DNA from: Pseudovibrio exalbescens DSM 16456
Lineage (GTDB): Bacteria > Pseudomonadota > Alphaproteobacteria > Rhizobiales > Stappiaceae
DNA: 64,000 bases
Reading direction: 5' to 3'
Assembly: GCF_000422785.1 (NCBI RefSeq)
Contig: NZ_AUGS01000008.1
Span: 186,001 to 250,000, forward strand
Shown: positions 45,291 through 54,071 of the stretch, piece after piece
Layout of the letters: each line of letters starts with the position of its first letter
How positions within the stretch are numbered: position 1 is the first letter of the stretch
The notes under the pieces: generated by a model
Database searches by the model: none
What the model saw: the letters and a program-made list of their open reading frames with translations, nothing else
Told to the model about the DNA's origin: nothing
Translations under genes and position numbers: made by a program

Positions 45291-46163
45291 ATGGGCATGG
45301 TAGACTATCAAGGCTACTCCAACCAAATCTTGGAAGTCGCCCGAAGAGCACCTTACCTGACAAGAGAAGAAGAGCTCGACCTTGCGAAACGTTGGCGCGA
45401 TAAACAAGATGCTCAGGCACTGGAGCGCTTGACCCTAGCTCATTTGCGCCTCGTCCTTTCTCAGGCGATGAAATTTCGCTCGTTCGGCCTTCCATTGGCT
45501 GATATGGCTCAAGAAGGTCAAATAGGACTTATGGAAGCGGCGGCAAGATTTGACCCCGACCGGGAAGTTCGGTTTTCGACCTATGCCAGTTGGTGGATCA
45601 AGGCCTCCATTCAAGACTACATATTGAGAAACTGGTCGATCGTTCGTGGCGGCACCTCCTCGGTGCAAAAGCGTCTTTTCTTCAGCGTTCGGCGCCTACA
45701 CCTCGAGATTGCCCGGCAGCACCCGGACTTTTCTGATGTGGAAGTGAAATCCAAGATCGCCGAGAAACTGGGCGTTTCCGCAAAAGACGTGGAACGTATG
45801 TCCTCCCACTTGTCTGGACCTGACACCTCGCTGAACGCACCAATCAGCGAGGCAGATGATGGTGTTGCGGAGAAAATCGACCTGTTGATGGATACGGCAC
45901 CTCAGCCAGATGACATAGCGTCCGAGCAGATCGACATGGATCGAAAGCGAAATTGGCTTGCAGATGCGATGAAAAGCCTGAACCAGCGCGAGTTGATGAT
46001 CCTTAAAAAACGCAGGTTGGCAGACGAGACAATGACCCTCGAGGCCTTGGGGCAAGCTATGGGCATCTCGAAAGAACGTGTGCGGCAAATCGAAAGTGCG
46101 GCATTGAAGAAGTTGCGAGCGCACCTGGAGGAGCAAGAGCCGCGCCTGCTGCCCGCTCAGTAA
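45291..46163 (+). CDS. rpoH: RNA polymerase sigma-32-type factor RpoH
   Basis: A 290-residue sigma factor of the RpoH group. Region 2 has LRLVLSQAMKFRSFGLPLADM and RFDPDREVRFSTYASWWIKASIQDYILRNWSIVR; region 4 has LNQRELMILKKRRLADETMT and GISKERVRQIESAALKKLR. The RpoH box region between regions 2 and 3 is present as VQKRLFFSVRRLHLEIA. Position next to carD suggests the RpoHII type of phototrophic and related alphaproteobacteria. ATG 45291 has GGAGG upstream; the 5' extension to 45255 is not conserved. An RpoE-like promoter at 45222 would make it a stress regulon member. Confidence 0.93.
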   Translation: MGMVDYQGYSNQILEVARRAPYLTREEELDLAKRWRDKQDAQALERLTLAHLRLVLSQAMKFRSFGLPLADMAQEGQIGLMEAAARFDPDREVRFSTYASWWIKASIQDYILRNWSIVRGGTSSVQKRLFFSVRRLHLEIARQHPDFSDVEVKSKIAEKLGVSAKDVERMSSHLSGPDTSLNAPISEADDGVAEKIDLLMDTAPQPDDIASEQIDMDRKRNWLADAMKSLNQRELMILKKRRLADETMTLEALGQAMGISKERVRQIESAALKKLRAHLEEQEPRLLPAQ

Positions 46164-46189
46164 GCCATCTCAGGCTGTATGCACCGATT

Positions 46190-46219
46190 AAAACCACAGT
46201 CACATTGGCTGTGGTTTTT
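46190..46219. terminator. Bidirectional terminator between rpoH and the M48 peptidase gene
   Basis: AAAACCACAG (46190-46199) and CTGTGGTTTT (46209-46218) form a perfect 10-base stem with A-run and T-run on opposite sides, so it can end both rpoH and the convergent peptidase transcript. It overlaps the peptidase stop codon. Confidence 0.85.
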
Positions 46220-47684
46220 AATCTGTGATCACCTTGACCAGATCACCATCTTTGAACCTGTGGTTTGCATCAACCTGGTTGAGAATGACAAATAACTGCA
46301 GTCGACGCGATGGCTCGATGCCACTCATACGCACCGCCAATTTACGGGCTGTATCACCAGTCTTGGCCTGCACAACCTTCACGCGCAAGGGCTGTAGACG
46401 CGCCTGCTCCGCCGGTGATAGCTGCCTGAAACTGTCAAGCGTCTGTTCGAAGGCCCTATTGAAGGATGCGTTGGGCGACCTGCTGGCAAAAATGAAACGA
46501 TAGCCGGTCAAACCAATCCGCACGACCCCGATCCGGAACGACCATCCATCCGTCACCGCTGACCCGATAACCGCCGGAAGGCCATTGATCGTTGTGGGAC
46601 GAACACTGTTGTCAATCAATCCGTTTACCCAGCCACTGCGCATGTATTCGTCAAGGCTGTTGAATTCGGTCAAGTCAGCGCCATCAAACCGCATGGCCGT
46701 GCCTTTTCCATCACTCGCCAGAACAGCCTCCGGGCTGTTTTCCAAGGCGAATTGCGAGGGTACGCTGAAGGAAATGCCAAGACCCTTATGAAGGAAGCTG
46801 CGGCCGCGTATGTACCCTTCCAGCGGATCATCTCCAAACAACATTCCGTCAATGTTGCTCAAGTAGTCGGCGCGATCACGCTTGCCAATACCGGGCGCAC
46901 CAATCTGGCGCGCACTCTGGACGGCGCGTCGCACTCGCTCTGGAGTGTTGGGGTGTGAGGACAAAAAGTCCGGCGCGTTGCTTGTATCCCCGCCAAGGGT
47001 TTGAAACTTCGCAAAGCGATCCATCGTCTTCAGGAAGCGCGAGGCCGCGTAGGGGTCATATCCCGCGGCTGCCAGTGTCCGCACACCAATATCATCGGCC
47101 TCAAGTTCCTGTTCCTGAGAAAACCGAGCGAAAGACATCTGAGAAGAGCGCACGGCATTTTCCAGCTGGCTGCGATCCTCCACCACAGAACTCATGACGC
47201 GGTTGGCCAGTTCGGCAGCCTCGGCGCGACGTTGACGTTGGATCGCGTGATTTGCAGTCACATGCGCCATTTCGTGGGCCAGCACAGCGGCCAGCTCAGA
47301 GGTGTCATTTGCCAACGCCAAGAGGCCCCGAGTGACATAAAGGTATCCGCCGGGCAGGGCAAACGCGTTCACGGCAGGTGAGTTGAGAATGGTGATTCGG
47401 TACTGAGCACGCGGATCGTCCGAGGCCGCAACCAGCCCACCAACGACTTTTGCAATCGCCTTCTCAGCGCCTGCATCTTGATAAACACCGCCATAAGTCG
47501 CCACAACGCGTGGATGTTCACGCGCGCCGATATCAGCCGTCAGAGACGGACGCAACGTACCGGGTTTGGTTTCAGTGCCGGTTGATCCCACTAACTGACA
47601 GGACGCCACCGTTCCCGCCACTATGAGCGTCACTAACAACCGCATACCGCGTTTTACAGCGCTTAGGGGTGTCCCAAAAATCAT
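46218..47684 (-). CDS. M48 family metalloprotease lipoprotein
   Basis: A 488-residue envelope peptidase. A lipoprotein signal (LLVTLIVAGTVASC) ends in a lipobox cysteine. The catalytic zinc site is AAVLAHEMAHVTANHAIQ (HExxH), with the third ligand Glu in SQEQELEADDIGVRTLAAAGYDP, as in BepA/YfgC. The C-terminal 50 residues (AKTGDTARKLAVRMSGI, then DGDLVKVI) look like a LysM-type module, expected to bind peptidoglycan. Start candidates are ATG 47684, ATG 47645 (which gives an ideal short lipoprotein signal) and TTG 47702. It is downstream of, and nearly contiguous with, the SNase-like gene. Probably outer-membrane protein quality control. Confidence 0.9.
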   Translation of the reverse strand: MIFGTPLSAVKRGMRLLVTLIVAGTVASCQLVGSTGTETKPGTLRPSLTADIGAREHPRVVATYGGVYQDAGAEKAIAKVVGGLVAASDDPRAQYRITILNSPAVNAFALPGGYLYVTRGLLALANDTSELAAVLAHEMAHVTANHAIQRQRRAEAAELANRVMSSVVEDRSQLENAVRSSQMSFARFSQEQELEADDIGVRTLAAAGYDPYAASRFLKTMDRFAKFQTLGGDTSNAPDFLSSHPNTPERVRRAVQSARQIGAPGIGKRDRADYLSNIDGMLFGDDPLEGYIRGRSFLHKGLGISFSVPSQFALENSPEAVLASDGKGTAMRFDGADLTEFNSLDEYMRSGWVNGLIDNSVRPTTINGLPAVIGSAVTDGWSFRIGVVRIGLTGYRFIFASRSPNASFNRAFEQTLDSFRQLSPAEQARLQPLRVKVVQAKTGDTARKLAVRMSGIEPSRRLQLFVILNQVDANHRFKDGDLVKVITD

Positions 47685-47702
47685 TCCTGCTGGCCGCTCC
47701 AA

Positions 47703-48476
47703 CTACTCAATTATTCGCAAGGCGTCAGGATGCCGTATTTCAATTTCCGGCCCACCACGCAATTGCACAACCCCGCGCACTTCAACTGTTTTTTCTGCAA
47801 GCCCTTCAGGTTCGAGCCCCTTGCTCCGAAAAGCATCCAGATTTTCTACCTCAATAATGCCAGTAAAATCGCGAGTCCAGCGCTCACCGAAATTCAAATA
47901 AAAAGTTGATCGTGTTTTTCCGACCGAAACAACCTTGCCCCTAACGATCTGGAAAGTACCGCGGGCCGTATAAAGCCGCGAATCTGTGGCAAGAAAAGGA
48001 CCATCCTTGCTCCACCACCCACGTTTTGCTTGAGAAGCGCTCCATTCCGCCCGTTGATAAACTACGTCAACATCGTCGAGACACCGCAGCATCCCTCTGG
48101 GATTCCAATAGAACGCAACGCCTTGCTCCAATAGATACTTCGCTAGATCATCAGCCGGCCGTTTGCCTCTCAGAATGCGGACCGGCCATATACCCCAGCG
48201 ATCCGGTTGCTCCGACAGAACTTGCAAACGCATCCCCGCCCCCCGGTTCAACCAAGCTTCGACCAATGGGCTCGCCAATGGCGGCATCGTGTGAATGCCA
48301 GCCAACTCATATCGGCTTTGCAGGCCAATGAAAGTCGCCGTAGACGCGTCCCAGATTAAAGAGGCGGCCTCGTTCTGCGGAAGTTCGCGACATAATTTGC
48401 GTGTTTCCTCGGCTGATAAGGCACCGCCCCAACACACCACCAAGAGAACCACCACCCAAAACCACCGTCGGCTCAT
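47703..48476 (-). CDS. Thermonuclease (SNase)-like exported protein
   Basis: A 257-residue protein with a Sec-type signal (RRWFWVVVLLVVCWGGALS). The middle resembles the staphylococcal nuclease fold: SRYELAGIHTMPPLASPLVEAWL, VRILRGKRPADDLAKYLLEQGVAFYWNP. The nuclease catalytic Arg/Glu pair is not clearly preserved, so activity is uncertain. The second half has an OB-like segment (GTFQIVRGKVVSVGKTRSTFYLNFG). ATG 48476 is preferred over GTG 48488. The M48 peptidase gene begins within 20 bases of its stop, so they may form an operon. Confidence 0.7.
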   Translation of the reverse strand: MSRRWFWVVVLLVVCWGGALSAEETRKLCRELPQNEAASLIWDASTATFIGLQSRYELAGIHTMPPLASPLVEAWLNRGAGMRLQVLSEQPDRWGIWPVRILRGKRPADDLAKYLLEQGVAFYWNPRGMLRCLDDVDVVYQRAEWSASQAKRGWWSKDGPFLATDSRLYTARGTFQIVRGKVVSVGKTRSTFYLNFGERWTRDFTGIIEVENLDAFRSKGLEPEGLAEKTVEVRGVVQLRGGPEIEIRHPDALRIIE

Positions 48477-48699
48477 GCCCCTCACCACACTCGTTTACGC
48501 CAACTAAACTTCAGGATGCATAGTCAAACAACCCACACTTTTCTCAGTAGGGCGAAAACTCACCTCTACAGGTACGATTTGGCCCGCTGAAGCCGTCCTG
48601 ACAGGCATAAAGCCGCGGAAAGCTGCAGTTGCACCCTCGCCCAAAACGAAAAATCATGTTATGCGCACCCTACTCGCGTCTGGATTGACGTCCGTTATT

Positions 48700-48776
48700 G
48701 GCCCCGTAGCTCAGCTGGATAGAGCGGCCGCCTCCTAAGCGGCAGGTCACAGGTTCGAATCCTGTCGGGGTCACCA
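48700..48776 (+). tRNA. tRNA-Arg (anticodon CCT)
   Basis: A complete 77-base cloverleaf including encoded CCA. The acceptor stem GGCCCCG pairs with CGGGGTC (one G-T), D-stem GCTC/GAGC, anticodon stem GCCGC/GCGGC around CTCCTAA (anticodon CCT, reading AGG), and T-arm ACAGG-TTCGAAT-CCTGT. It stands between the SNase-like gene and the LldD-type gene. Confidence 0.97.
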
Positions 48777-48974
48777 TTCCCAACATTCATGTTATGCAAT
48801 GCGCAGGACAGGCGATGGGCTCTCCAACAAAATAAGACGAAAGTCTACATCAAGTAGTTCTCAGTAATATACCTTCATATAACTCGACGTTATCTGTATA
48901 AATACCTCACTCTCTTTCTTGGATTTCGTTGACAGCGGATGAGGCAAGGCGCTTAGTAGCTTCCGGGAGAAAAT

Positions 48975-50150
48975 ATGGGAGCAGGTATGTCGCCTATTTT
49001 GGAGATAAACGACCTGAAAAACAGGGCACGCCGCCGCGTACCCAAGATGTTTTTTGATTATGCCGATTCCGGTTCGTGGACGGAAGGCACCTACAAAGCC
49101 AATGAAAATGACTTTTCGAAGATAAAGTTGCGCCAACGCATCGCAGTAGACATGACCAACCGGTCGCTGAAAAGCACCATGGTTGGGCAGGATGTAGCCA
49201 TGCCCGTCGCGCTGGCCCCAACCGGCCTGACAGGCATGCAGCATGCAGATGGAGAAATTCTTGCTGCACAGGCTGCGGAAGAGTTTGGCGTTCCGTTTAC
49301 CTTGTCCACCATGAGCATCTGTTCACTGGAGGCCGTGGCAGAAAAAACAAAAAAGCCCTTCTGGTTCCAACTCTACATGATGAAGGACAGAGACTTCATC
49401 GCCAACCTGATTGAGCGAGCCAAGGCTGTCGGGTGTTCTGCACTTGTGCTGACGCTGGACCTGCAGATACTCGGTCAGCGCCACAAGGATCTGCGCAACG
49501 GGCTATCCGCACCACCGAAGTTTACCCCGAAACATATCTACCAGATGGCAACACGCCCATTATGGTGTCTTGGCATGCTTCGAACCAAGAACCATAGCTT
49601 TGGCAATATCGTTGGTCATGCCAAGGGCGTGTCTGACCTGTCCTCGTTATCATCCTGGACAGCAGAACAGTTCGACCCCCAACTGAACTGGAATGATGTG
49701 GAATGGATCCGCAATTTGTGGGGAGGCCCCCTCATCCTCAAGGGCATTTTGGATATCGAAGATGCTCGCATGGCCGCTCGCACTGGCGCTGACGCCATCA
49801 TTGTTTCCAATCACGGCGGCCGGCAATTGGATGGCGCTCCCTCCTCCATTGAGGTACTGCCTTCAATTGCAGATGCGGTAGGTGACCAGATTGAAATCCA
49901 TATGGATGGGGGTATTCGCTCTGGTCAGGATGTATTGAAAGCCAAGTGTCTTGGCGCACAGGGCACATATATCGGCCGACCATTTCTTTATGGGCTAGGG
50001 GCTGACGGAAAGGCAGGCGTCACAAAAGCACTGGAGATCATCAGGCATGAACTCGACGTGACAATGGCGCTCTGCGGCAAACGGGACATCAACAGTCTTG
50101 ACGCGAGTATCATTTACCCACCTCAAGGTTTGCAAAACCCCAAAGGATAG
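48975..50150 (+). CDS. lldD: FMN-dependent alpha-hydroxy acid dehydrogenase (L-lactate dehydrogenase LldD-like)
   Basis: A 391-residue TIM-barrel flavoenzyme that oxidises L-lactate or a related 2-hydroxy acid at the membrane. FMN and substrate residues are visible in MPVALAPTGLTGMQHADGE, FWFQLYMMKDR, ALVLTLDLQILGQRHKDLRNG, the catalytic histidine in IVSNHGGRQLDGAPSS, and IHMDGGIRSGQDVLKA. LldD relatives carry the VLTVD-type motif as LTLDLQILGQRHKD here. Start ATG 48975 has CGGGAG five bases upstream. A terminator follows. Confidence 0.9.
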   Translation: MGAGMSPILEINDLKNRARRRVPKMFFDYADSGSWTEGTYKANENDFSKIKLRQRIAVDMTNRSLKSTMVGQDVAMPVALAPTGLTGMQHADGEILAAQAAEEFGVPFTLSTMSICSLEAVAEKTKKPFWFQLYMMKDRDFIANLIERAKAVGCSALVLTLDLQILGQRHKDLRNGLSAPPKFTPKHIYQMATRPLWCLGMLRTKNHSFGNIVGHAKGVSDLSSLSSWTAEQFDPQLNWNDVEWIRNLWGGPLILKGILDIEDARMAARTGADAIIVSNHGGRQLDGAPSSIEVLPSIADAVGDQIEIHMDGGIRSGQDVLKAKCLGAQGTYIGRPFLYGLGADGKAGVTKALEIIRHELDVTMALCGKRDINSLDASIIYPPQGLQNPKG

Positions 50151-50177
50151 AGGTAAAACACCCAGCACCCATACCAC

Positions 50178-50210
50178 AGGCAGCGTCCGTATGGCGACGC
50201 TGCCTTTCTT
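50178..50210 (+). terminator. Rho-independent terminator of lldD
   Basis: GGCAGCGTC (50179-50187) and GACGCTGCC (50196-50204) form a 9-base stem with an 8-base loop, followed by TTTCTT. It lies about 28 bases after the lldD stop. Confidence 0.85.
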
Positions 50211-50243
50211 GTTTGAAGCTCCAATGAGCTGGAAGGCTTTCCG

Positions 50244-51743
50244 ATGTCATACAAGCCCGGTTTCTTCAACGGTCCGGACGCGGTCGTGTCCGCCATCGAT
50301 CTCAACAACTTGCTGCTCGACACGGACAGCTACAAGCACTCGCACTACCGCCAATACAAACCGGGCACCCAATTTGTTTCGTCCTATGTTGAAGCGCGGA
50401 CAGCGAACGGGGCCATTGACTACACAGTGTTTTTTGGTCTTCAGATCGAACTGGCCAAGTTGCAAGGCGAAGTCGTTACAGAACAAGCCATAGCCGAAGC
50501 AACACCTTTCCTTCGCGCTCACGGGCTGGAACCGGCGGTCGATGCCTGGCGCCGCATTCAAACCCGTCACAATGGTCGTCTACCCGTACAGATCGATGCG
50601 CTACCGGAGGGGACCGTAACCGGTCTGCGCACAGCGCTCATGCGAATCACCAATACGGATCCCGAGTTTTATTGGCTTCCCACGTTTTTGGAAACACGCT
50701 TGCTTCGGTCAATTTGGTACCCAAGCACCGTTGCAACCAACTCTCTGTCAACCCTGCGTGAGATTGCCCGACGCATGCAAATCACGGACGGTAACGCGGA
50801 CGGTGTGGAGCTGAAATTGCATGATTTTGGCGCACGAGGAACGACATCTTTCGAAGCCGCCGGTATCGGCGGATGTGCCCACTTGGTCGCGTCGCGCGGT
50901 ACCGACACCATCAGTGGTTTGGTGTACGCGCGCAATTTTTATGGCGCTGACATGGCCGGCTATTCCATTCCGGCTTCAGAACACTCAACCATGACCAGTT
51001 GGGGGGGCGAGGCTGGCGAACTGGATGCCATGGCAAACATGTTGCAGCAGTTTCCTGATGGAGTTGTAGCCTGCGTCTCCGATAGCTACGACCTCTTCCG
51101 CGCCCTTGGTGACTACTGGGGAGACACACTCAAGGAACAGGTTCTGGCTCGTAAAAACGGCTTTCTTGTCGTACGTCCTGACAGCGGTAACCCTTGTGAA
51201 ATACTCCCCAGCGCCATCGAGGCGCTTGGAGAAAAGTTTGGCTTTACCGAAACCTCAACAGGATATCGCCTGTTAAACGATAAAATACGTGTCATTCAGG
51301 GCGATGGGGTCACACCCCAATCCATAATTGACATCATGCAGGCACTGATGAACCACAAGCTGGCTATTGGAAACGTTGCCTTCGGCATGGGTGCAGGCCT
51401 ATTGCAAAAACTAGACCGAGATACATTCGGCTTTGCCATGAAGGCCTCAGCGGTTTGCATCAACGATACATGGATGGATGTATTCAAGGCCCCCGCAACT
51501 TCCGTGGCAGGATTGAAAGCCTCTCGCCCCGGGCGTTTGGCGGTCGTGAAACCCGAACCCGGCATTTACGAAACCGTTCGGCTTGAAGACCTCGGATCTC
51601 GTCAAGATCAGTTGGAAACGGTTTTCAAGGATGGCACCGTGACGCGCATTCATCCATTTGAAGAAGTGCGGTCCCGGGCCAGCACCGAATACGATGACAT
51701 GATGAATGCAAAGGCTCAGGGGCGCTGGTCTGGCACCCGCTGA
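50244..51743 (+). CDS. nadV: Nicotinamide phosphoribosyltransferase NadV
   Basis: A 499-residue NAMPT-type enzyme making nicotinamide mononucleotide from nicotinamide and PRPP, the first step of a two-step NAD salvage route. NAMPT motifs appear in order: LLDTDSYKHSHYRQYKPGTQ, KLHDFGARGTTSFEAAGIGG, GADMAGYSIPASEHSTMTSWG, LVVRPDSGNPCEILP, VIQGDGVTPQSI and NVAFGMGAGLLQKLDRD. It is longer than bacterial nicotinate phosphoribosyltransferases, whose motifs differ. The adenylyltransferase partner is not adjacent. It stands alone after the lldD terminator, divergent in neighbourhood from the Gfo gene. Confidence 0.93.
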   Translation: MSYKPGFFNGPDAVVSAIDLNNLLLDTDSYKHSHYRQYKPGTQFVSSYVEARTANGAIDYTVFFGLQIELAKLQGEVVTEQAIAEATPFLRAHGLEPAVDAWRRIQTRHNGRLPVQIDALPEGTVTGLRTALMRITNTDPEFYWLPTFLETRLLRSIWYPSTVATNSLSTLREIARRMQITDGNADGVELKLHDFGARGTTSFEAAGIGGCAHLVASRGTDTISGLVYARNFYGADMAGYSIPASEHSTMTSWGGEAGELDAMANMLQQFPDGVVACVSDSYDLFRALGDYWGDTLKEQVLARKNGFLVVRPDSGNPCEILPSAIEALGEKFGFTETSTGYRLLNDKIRVIQGDGVTPQSIIDIMQALMNHKLAIGNVAFGMGAGLLQKLDRDTFGFAMKASAVCINDTWMDVFKAPATSVAGLKASRPGRLAVVKPEPGIYETVRLEDLGSRQDQLETVFKDGTVTRIHPFEEVRSRASTEYDDMMNAKAQGRWSGTR

Positions 51744-51757
51744 GCCACACCATTTCT

Positions 51758-52780
51758 TTAGTCGGAGACTGTTGTGTTGACAGTCTCCCAGGCTTCAGTT
51801 GCCTCGGAACGGAAGATCGCGTCGATGATGCGCATATTCAAGATGGCATCTCCGGTCCCATAGGGAAGCTCTTCCTCACCACGCACGACACGGGAGAACA
51901 GCTCACCTTGAAGCTGATACTGGTCACAAGCGGGAATGGTCTCGATCTCCAAAGCACCGTCGCCCAACGTTTTTCCGTCATCCAATCGCAAAACCACTTC
52001 GCCGCCTTGAGGCGCGTTGTACGGGATAAGTAGTTCGAGACGCTTTTTTGTGCCCAAAAGGTTCAAGCGCTGATAGGGAACGGATTGCGTCGCGACGGAA
52101 AACTCCGCTCTCTTGCCATTTCCAAAATCCATAAGTGCGGTAGTCAGGCGGTCCGTGCCAAAATCTGGATGACGGTCCACGAGGCTGATAACCCGCTTCG
52201 GATCATTGTCGAAAAAGTAACGCGCCGCCACGATTGGGTAGCATCCAATATCCATCAGGGCACCGCCCCCAACCGACAGTTTGTTGCGGATGTTGTCAGG
52301 GTCAGGGTTGTTGTAGGTGAAAACAGATTGAACCAGTAGCAAGTCACCAAGTTCGCCCGCTTCGACAATTTCACGCGCTCTTTGCCATTGCGGGTGACAC
52401 CGCACCATGAAAGCTTCCATGACGAACCGATCCTCAGGTACGTCCAAAAGCAACGCCGCTTCGTCCCCGTCAAGCGCAATCGGCTTTTCGCAAAGTACAT
52501 GCTTGCCGGCTTCCGTCGCTTTGAGCGTGTACGGCACATGCATATGGTTAGGCAGTGGATTGTAAATCACTTCAATCTCGGGATCAGCCAGCAGCTCTTC
52601 ATAGGAGCCATACGCCTTTGGGATTCCAAGGCGTTTAGCGGCAGATTCCGCGCCGGCAAGGTCTCGGGATGCAATCGCGGCCACTTCCATGCCTTGCGCC
52701 TTCATCAACGCCGGCACAACCTTTTCCATTCCGATCCGAGCCGTGGAAAGAATACCCCATTTGGTCTTTTTAGTGGTCAT
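51758..52780 (-). CDS. Gfo/Idh/MocA family oxidoreductase
   Basis: A 340-residue NAD(P)-dependent sugar oxidoreductase. The Rossmann start is KWGILSTARIGMEKVVPALM, with GKHVLCEKPIALDG (the EKP active-site lysine), and the C-terminal domain has SVGGGALMDIGCYPIVAARYFF with the DIGCY motif of this family. ATG 52780 has GGGAGG six bases upstream; the in-frame ATG at 52795 is less likely. It directly follows the AGE-family epimerase gene on the same strand (21 bases), suggesting a shared sugar pathway. Substrate not identifiable from sequence. Confidence 0.9.
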   Translation of the reverse strand: MTTKKTKWGILSTARIGMEKVVPALMKAQGMEVAAIASRDLAGAESAAKRLGIPKAYGSYEELLADPEIEVIYNPLPNHMHVPYTLKATEAGKHVLCEKPIALDGDEAALLLDVPEDRFVMEAFMVRCHPQWQRAREIVEAGELGDLLLVQSVFTYNNPDPDNIRNKLSVGGGALMDIGCYPIVAARYFFDNDPKRVISLVDRHPDFGTDRLTTALMDFGNGKRAEFSVATQSVPYQRLNLLGTKKRLELLIPYNAPQGGEVVLRLDDGKTLGDGALEIETIPACDQYQLQGELFSRVVRGEEELPYGTGDAILNMRIIDAIFRSEATEAWETVNTTVSD

Positions 52781-52801
52781 CTGAACCTCCCGCACGTCGA
52801 T

Positions 52802-53983
52802 TTAGCTTGTTGTCTTTAAGATGTTTCGACTGTCTTGCACCGCATCAAAGCTGACAAGCTCGGAGATGGCACAAACGATATGGTAGAACGTACTCGCGGG
52901 AGCATTTTCTTCAATGAAGGTTCCATCCGGCTGCAGCTTGTCCCGCCATAAGCCGGGCGGGACGCCTTCAAAGAACTTCTTCAGCGCCACGAGCGAACGA
53001 TTCAGCGACTTCACATAGCGCTGTCTTTCATCAGCCTCGCAGATTTCGAGCATTGCGATGGCCGCCTTGATCCATTCCGTCTGCCCCCACATTCGAGCCA
53101 CAGGATCCGTTACGGCGAACGTATCATCGAGCGCCATAATGACCACATCGTGGTTGGGATCCAACCCGTGACCCTCGCCAATATCATACAAAGCGCGGGC
53201 AGCAGCCAGAGCCTGCTCATGTTGGCGCGGCGCCCCCCAGCGCACCAGCAGCCAAGCCCACTCGAATTGATGGCCAGGTTCCAGGCGGCGCCCCTTGTCT
53301 CCGGGCATGGGCTCCCATTGCAAGTCAAAAAACTCACGCACAGCCCCCGTTTCGGGGTCGATGAAATGCCTCAAGGCCAATCCCATGAGTTCCTCGGACA
53401 AATCACGCCAAGGCCCTTCGGGGTCAACGTGTTCCCAAGCCATTGTGGCTTCCAGCAAATGCATGTGCGGGTTGGAGGCCAGCGGCTCTGAAGGCGGATT
53501 GGTTTCATGAAACCCAGCCTCGGAATGGGCATAATGGGCGCGCATGTAGTCATGAATCTGACCGGCAATCTGACGTGCCTCAGCATAATGCACTTCGTCC
53601 GCTGCCGCGATGGACGCCAGCCCAAGCAGGGCAAAAGCCTGATTGTACAAATCAAAGGACGCATCCGTCAGCGCACCGGTATCATCCATCAACCCTGCAA
53701 CATATCCCTCATCGGTTCGATAGGAATCCAACATGCTGTTGAGAGCATGCATGGCAGCAGACTCCCACGGCCCCTGCCACCCCAAACGTCCACCTTCGCA
53801 AAACGAATAGATCATCCGCGGATTCACGCGACCGCGGCGTGGTCCTTTCGCACCGCGCCCAGTCAGATCGATCGTCTCGTAGTAACCGCCAAGCACGTGG
53901 TCTGCACCTTCAGCCCACCACAGCGGGAGCGCCTTTTCGAAAAGCCATTGTTTTAACTCTAGAATATGCGCATGAGTATCCAC
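52802..53983 (-). CDS. AGE family epimerase/isomerase
   Basis: A 393-residue (alpha/alpha)6-barrel protein of the N-acylglucosamine 2-epimerase/mannose isomerase family. Key stretches are LPLWWAEGADHVLGGYYETID, GRVNPRMIYSFCEGGRLGWQGP, ASNPHMHLLEATMAWE and RLEPGHQFEWAWLLVRWG; the histidines in the last two are the usual catalytic pair. Start is GTG 53983 with GAGG seven bases upstream. It is the first gene of an operon with the Gfo-type oxidoreductase. Substrates could be mannose, glucose or an amino sugar. A structured leader precedes it. Confidence 0.88.
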   Translation of the reverse strand: MDTHAHILELKQWLFEKALPLWWAEGADHVLGGYYETIDLTGRGAKGPRRGRVNPRMIYSFCEGGRLGWQGPWESAAMHALNSMLDSYRTDEGYVAGLMDDTGALTDASFDLYNQAFALLGLASIAAADEVHYAEARQIAGQIHDYMRAHYAHSEAGFHETNPPSEPLASNPHMHLLEATMAWEHVDPEGPWRDLSEELMGLALRHFIDPETGAVREFFDLQWEPMPGDKGRRLEPGHQFEWAWLLVRWGAPRQHEQALAAARALYDIGEGHGLDPNHDVVIMALDDTFAVTDPVARMWGQTEWIKAAIAMLEICEADERQRYVKSLNRSLVALKKFFEGVPPGLWRDKLQPDGTFIEENAPASTFYHIVCAISELVSFDAVQDSRNILKTTS

Positions 53984-53997
53984 TGTCAGGCCTCTTC

Positions 53998-54068
53998 GGA
54001 TGCAGGTGTTATGGGCGTCCCAGTTCCTCCGGAACCACAGGGCGCAACTTGAAAAGCGGCCTGCATCC
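53998..54068 (-). promoter_or_regulatory. Structured leader or long inverted repeat upstream of the AGE gene
   Basis: Read on the minus strand, GGATGCAGG (54060-54068) pairs perfectly with CCTGCATCC (53998-54006) as an outer 9-base stem. The enclosed sequence forms an imperfect hairpin built from GCG/CGC, CC/GG and GTTCC-gga-GGAAC. It ends about 14 bases before the GTG start. It resembles a 5' leader RNA with closing stem, but no named riboswitch is recognised. Confidence 0.4.
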
Positions 54069-54071
54069 TAG

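Noticed and set aside
47645-48476. Frameshift suspected between the SNase-like and M48 genes
   Set aside because: Each has its own signal sequence and start, and the two folds are unrelated, so they are separate genes that nearly abut.
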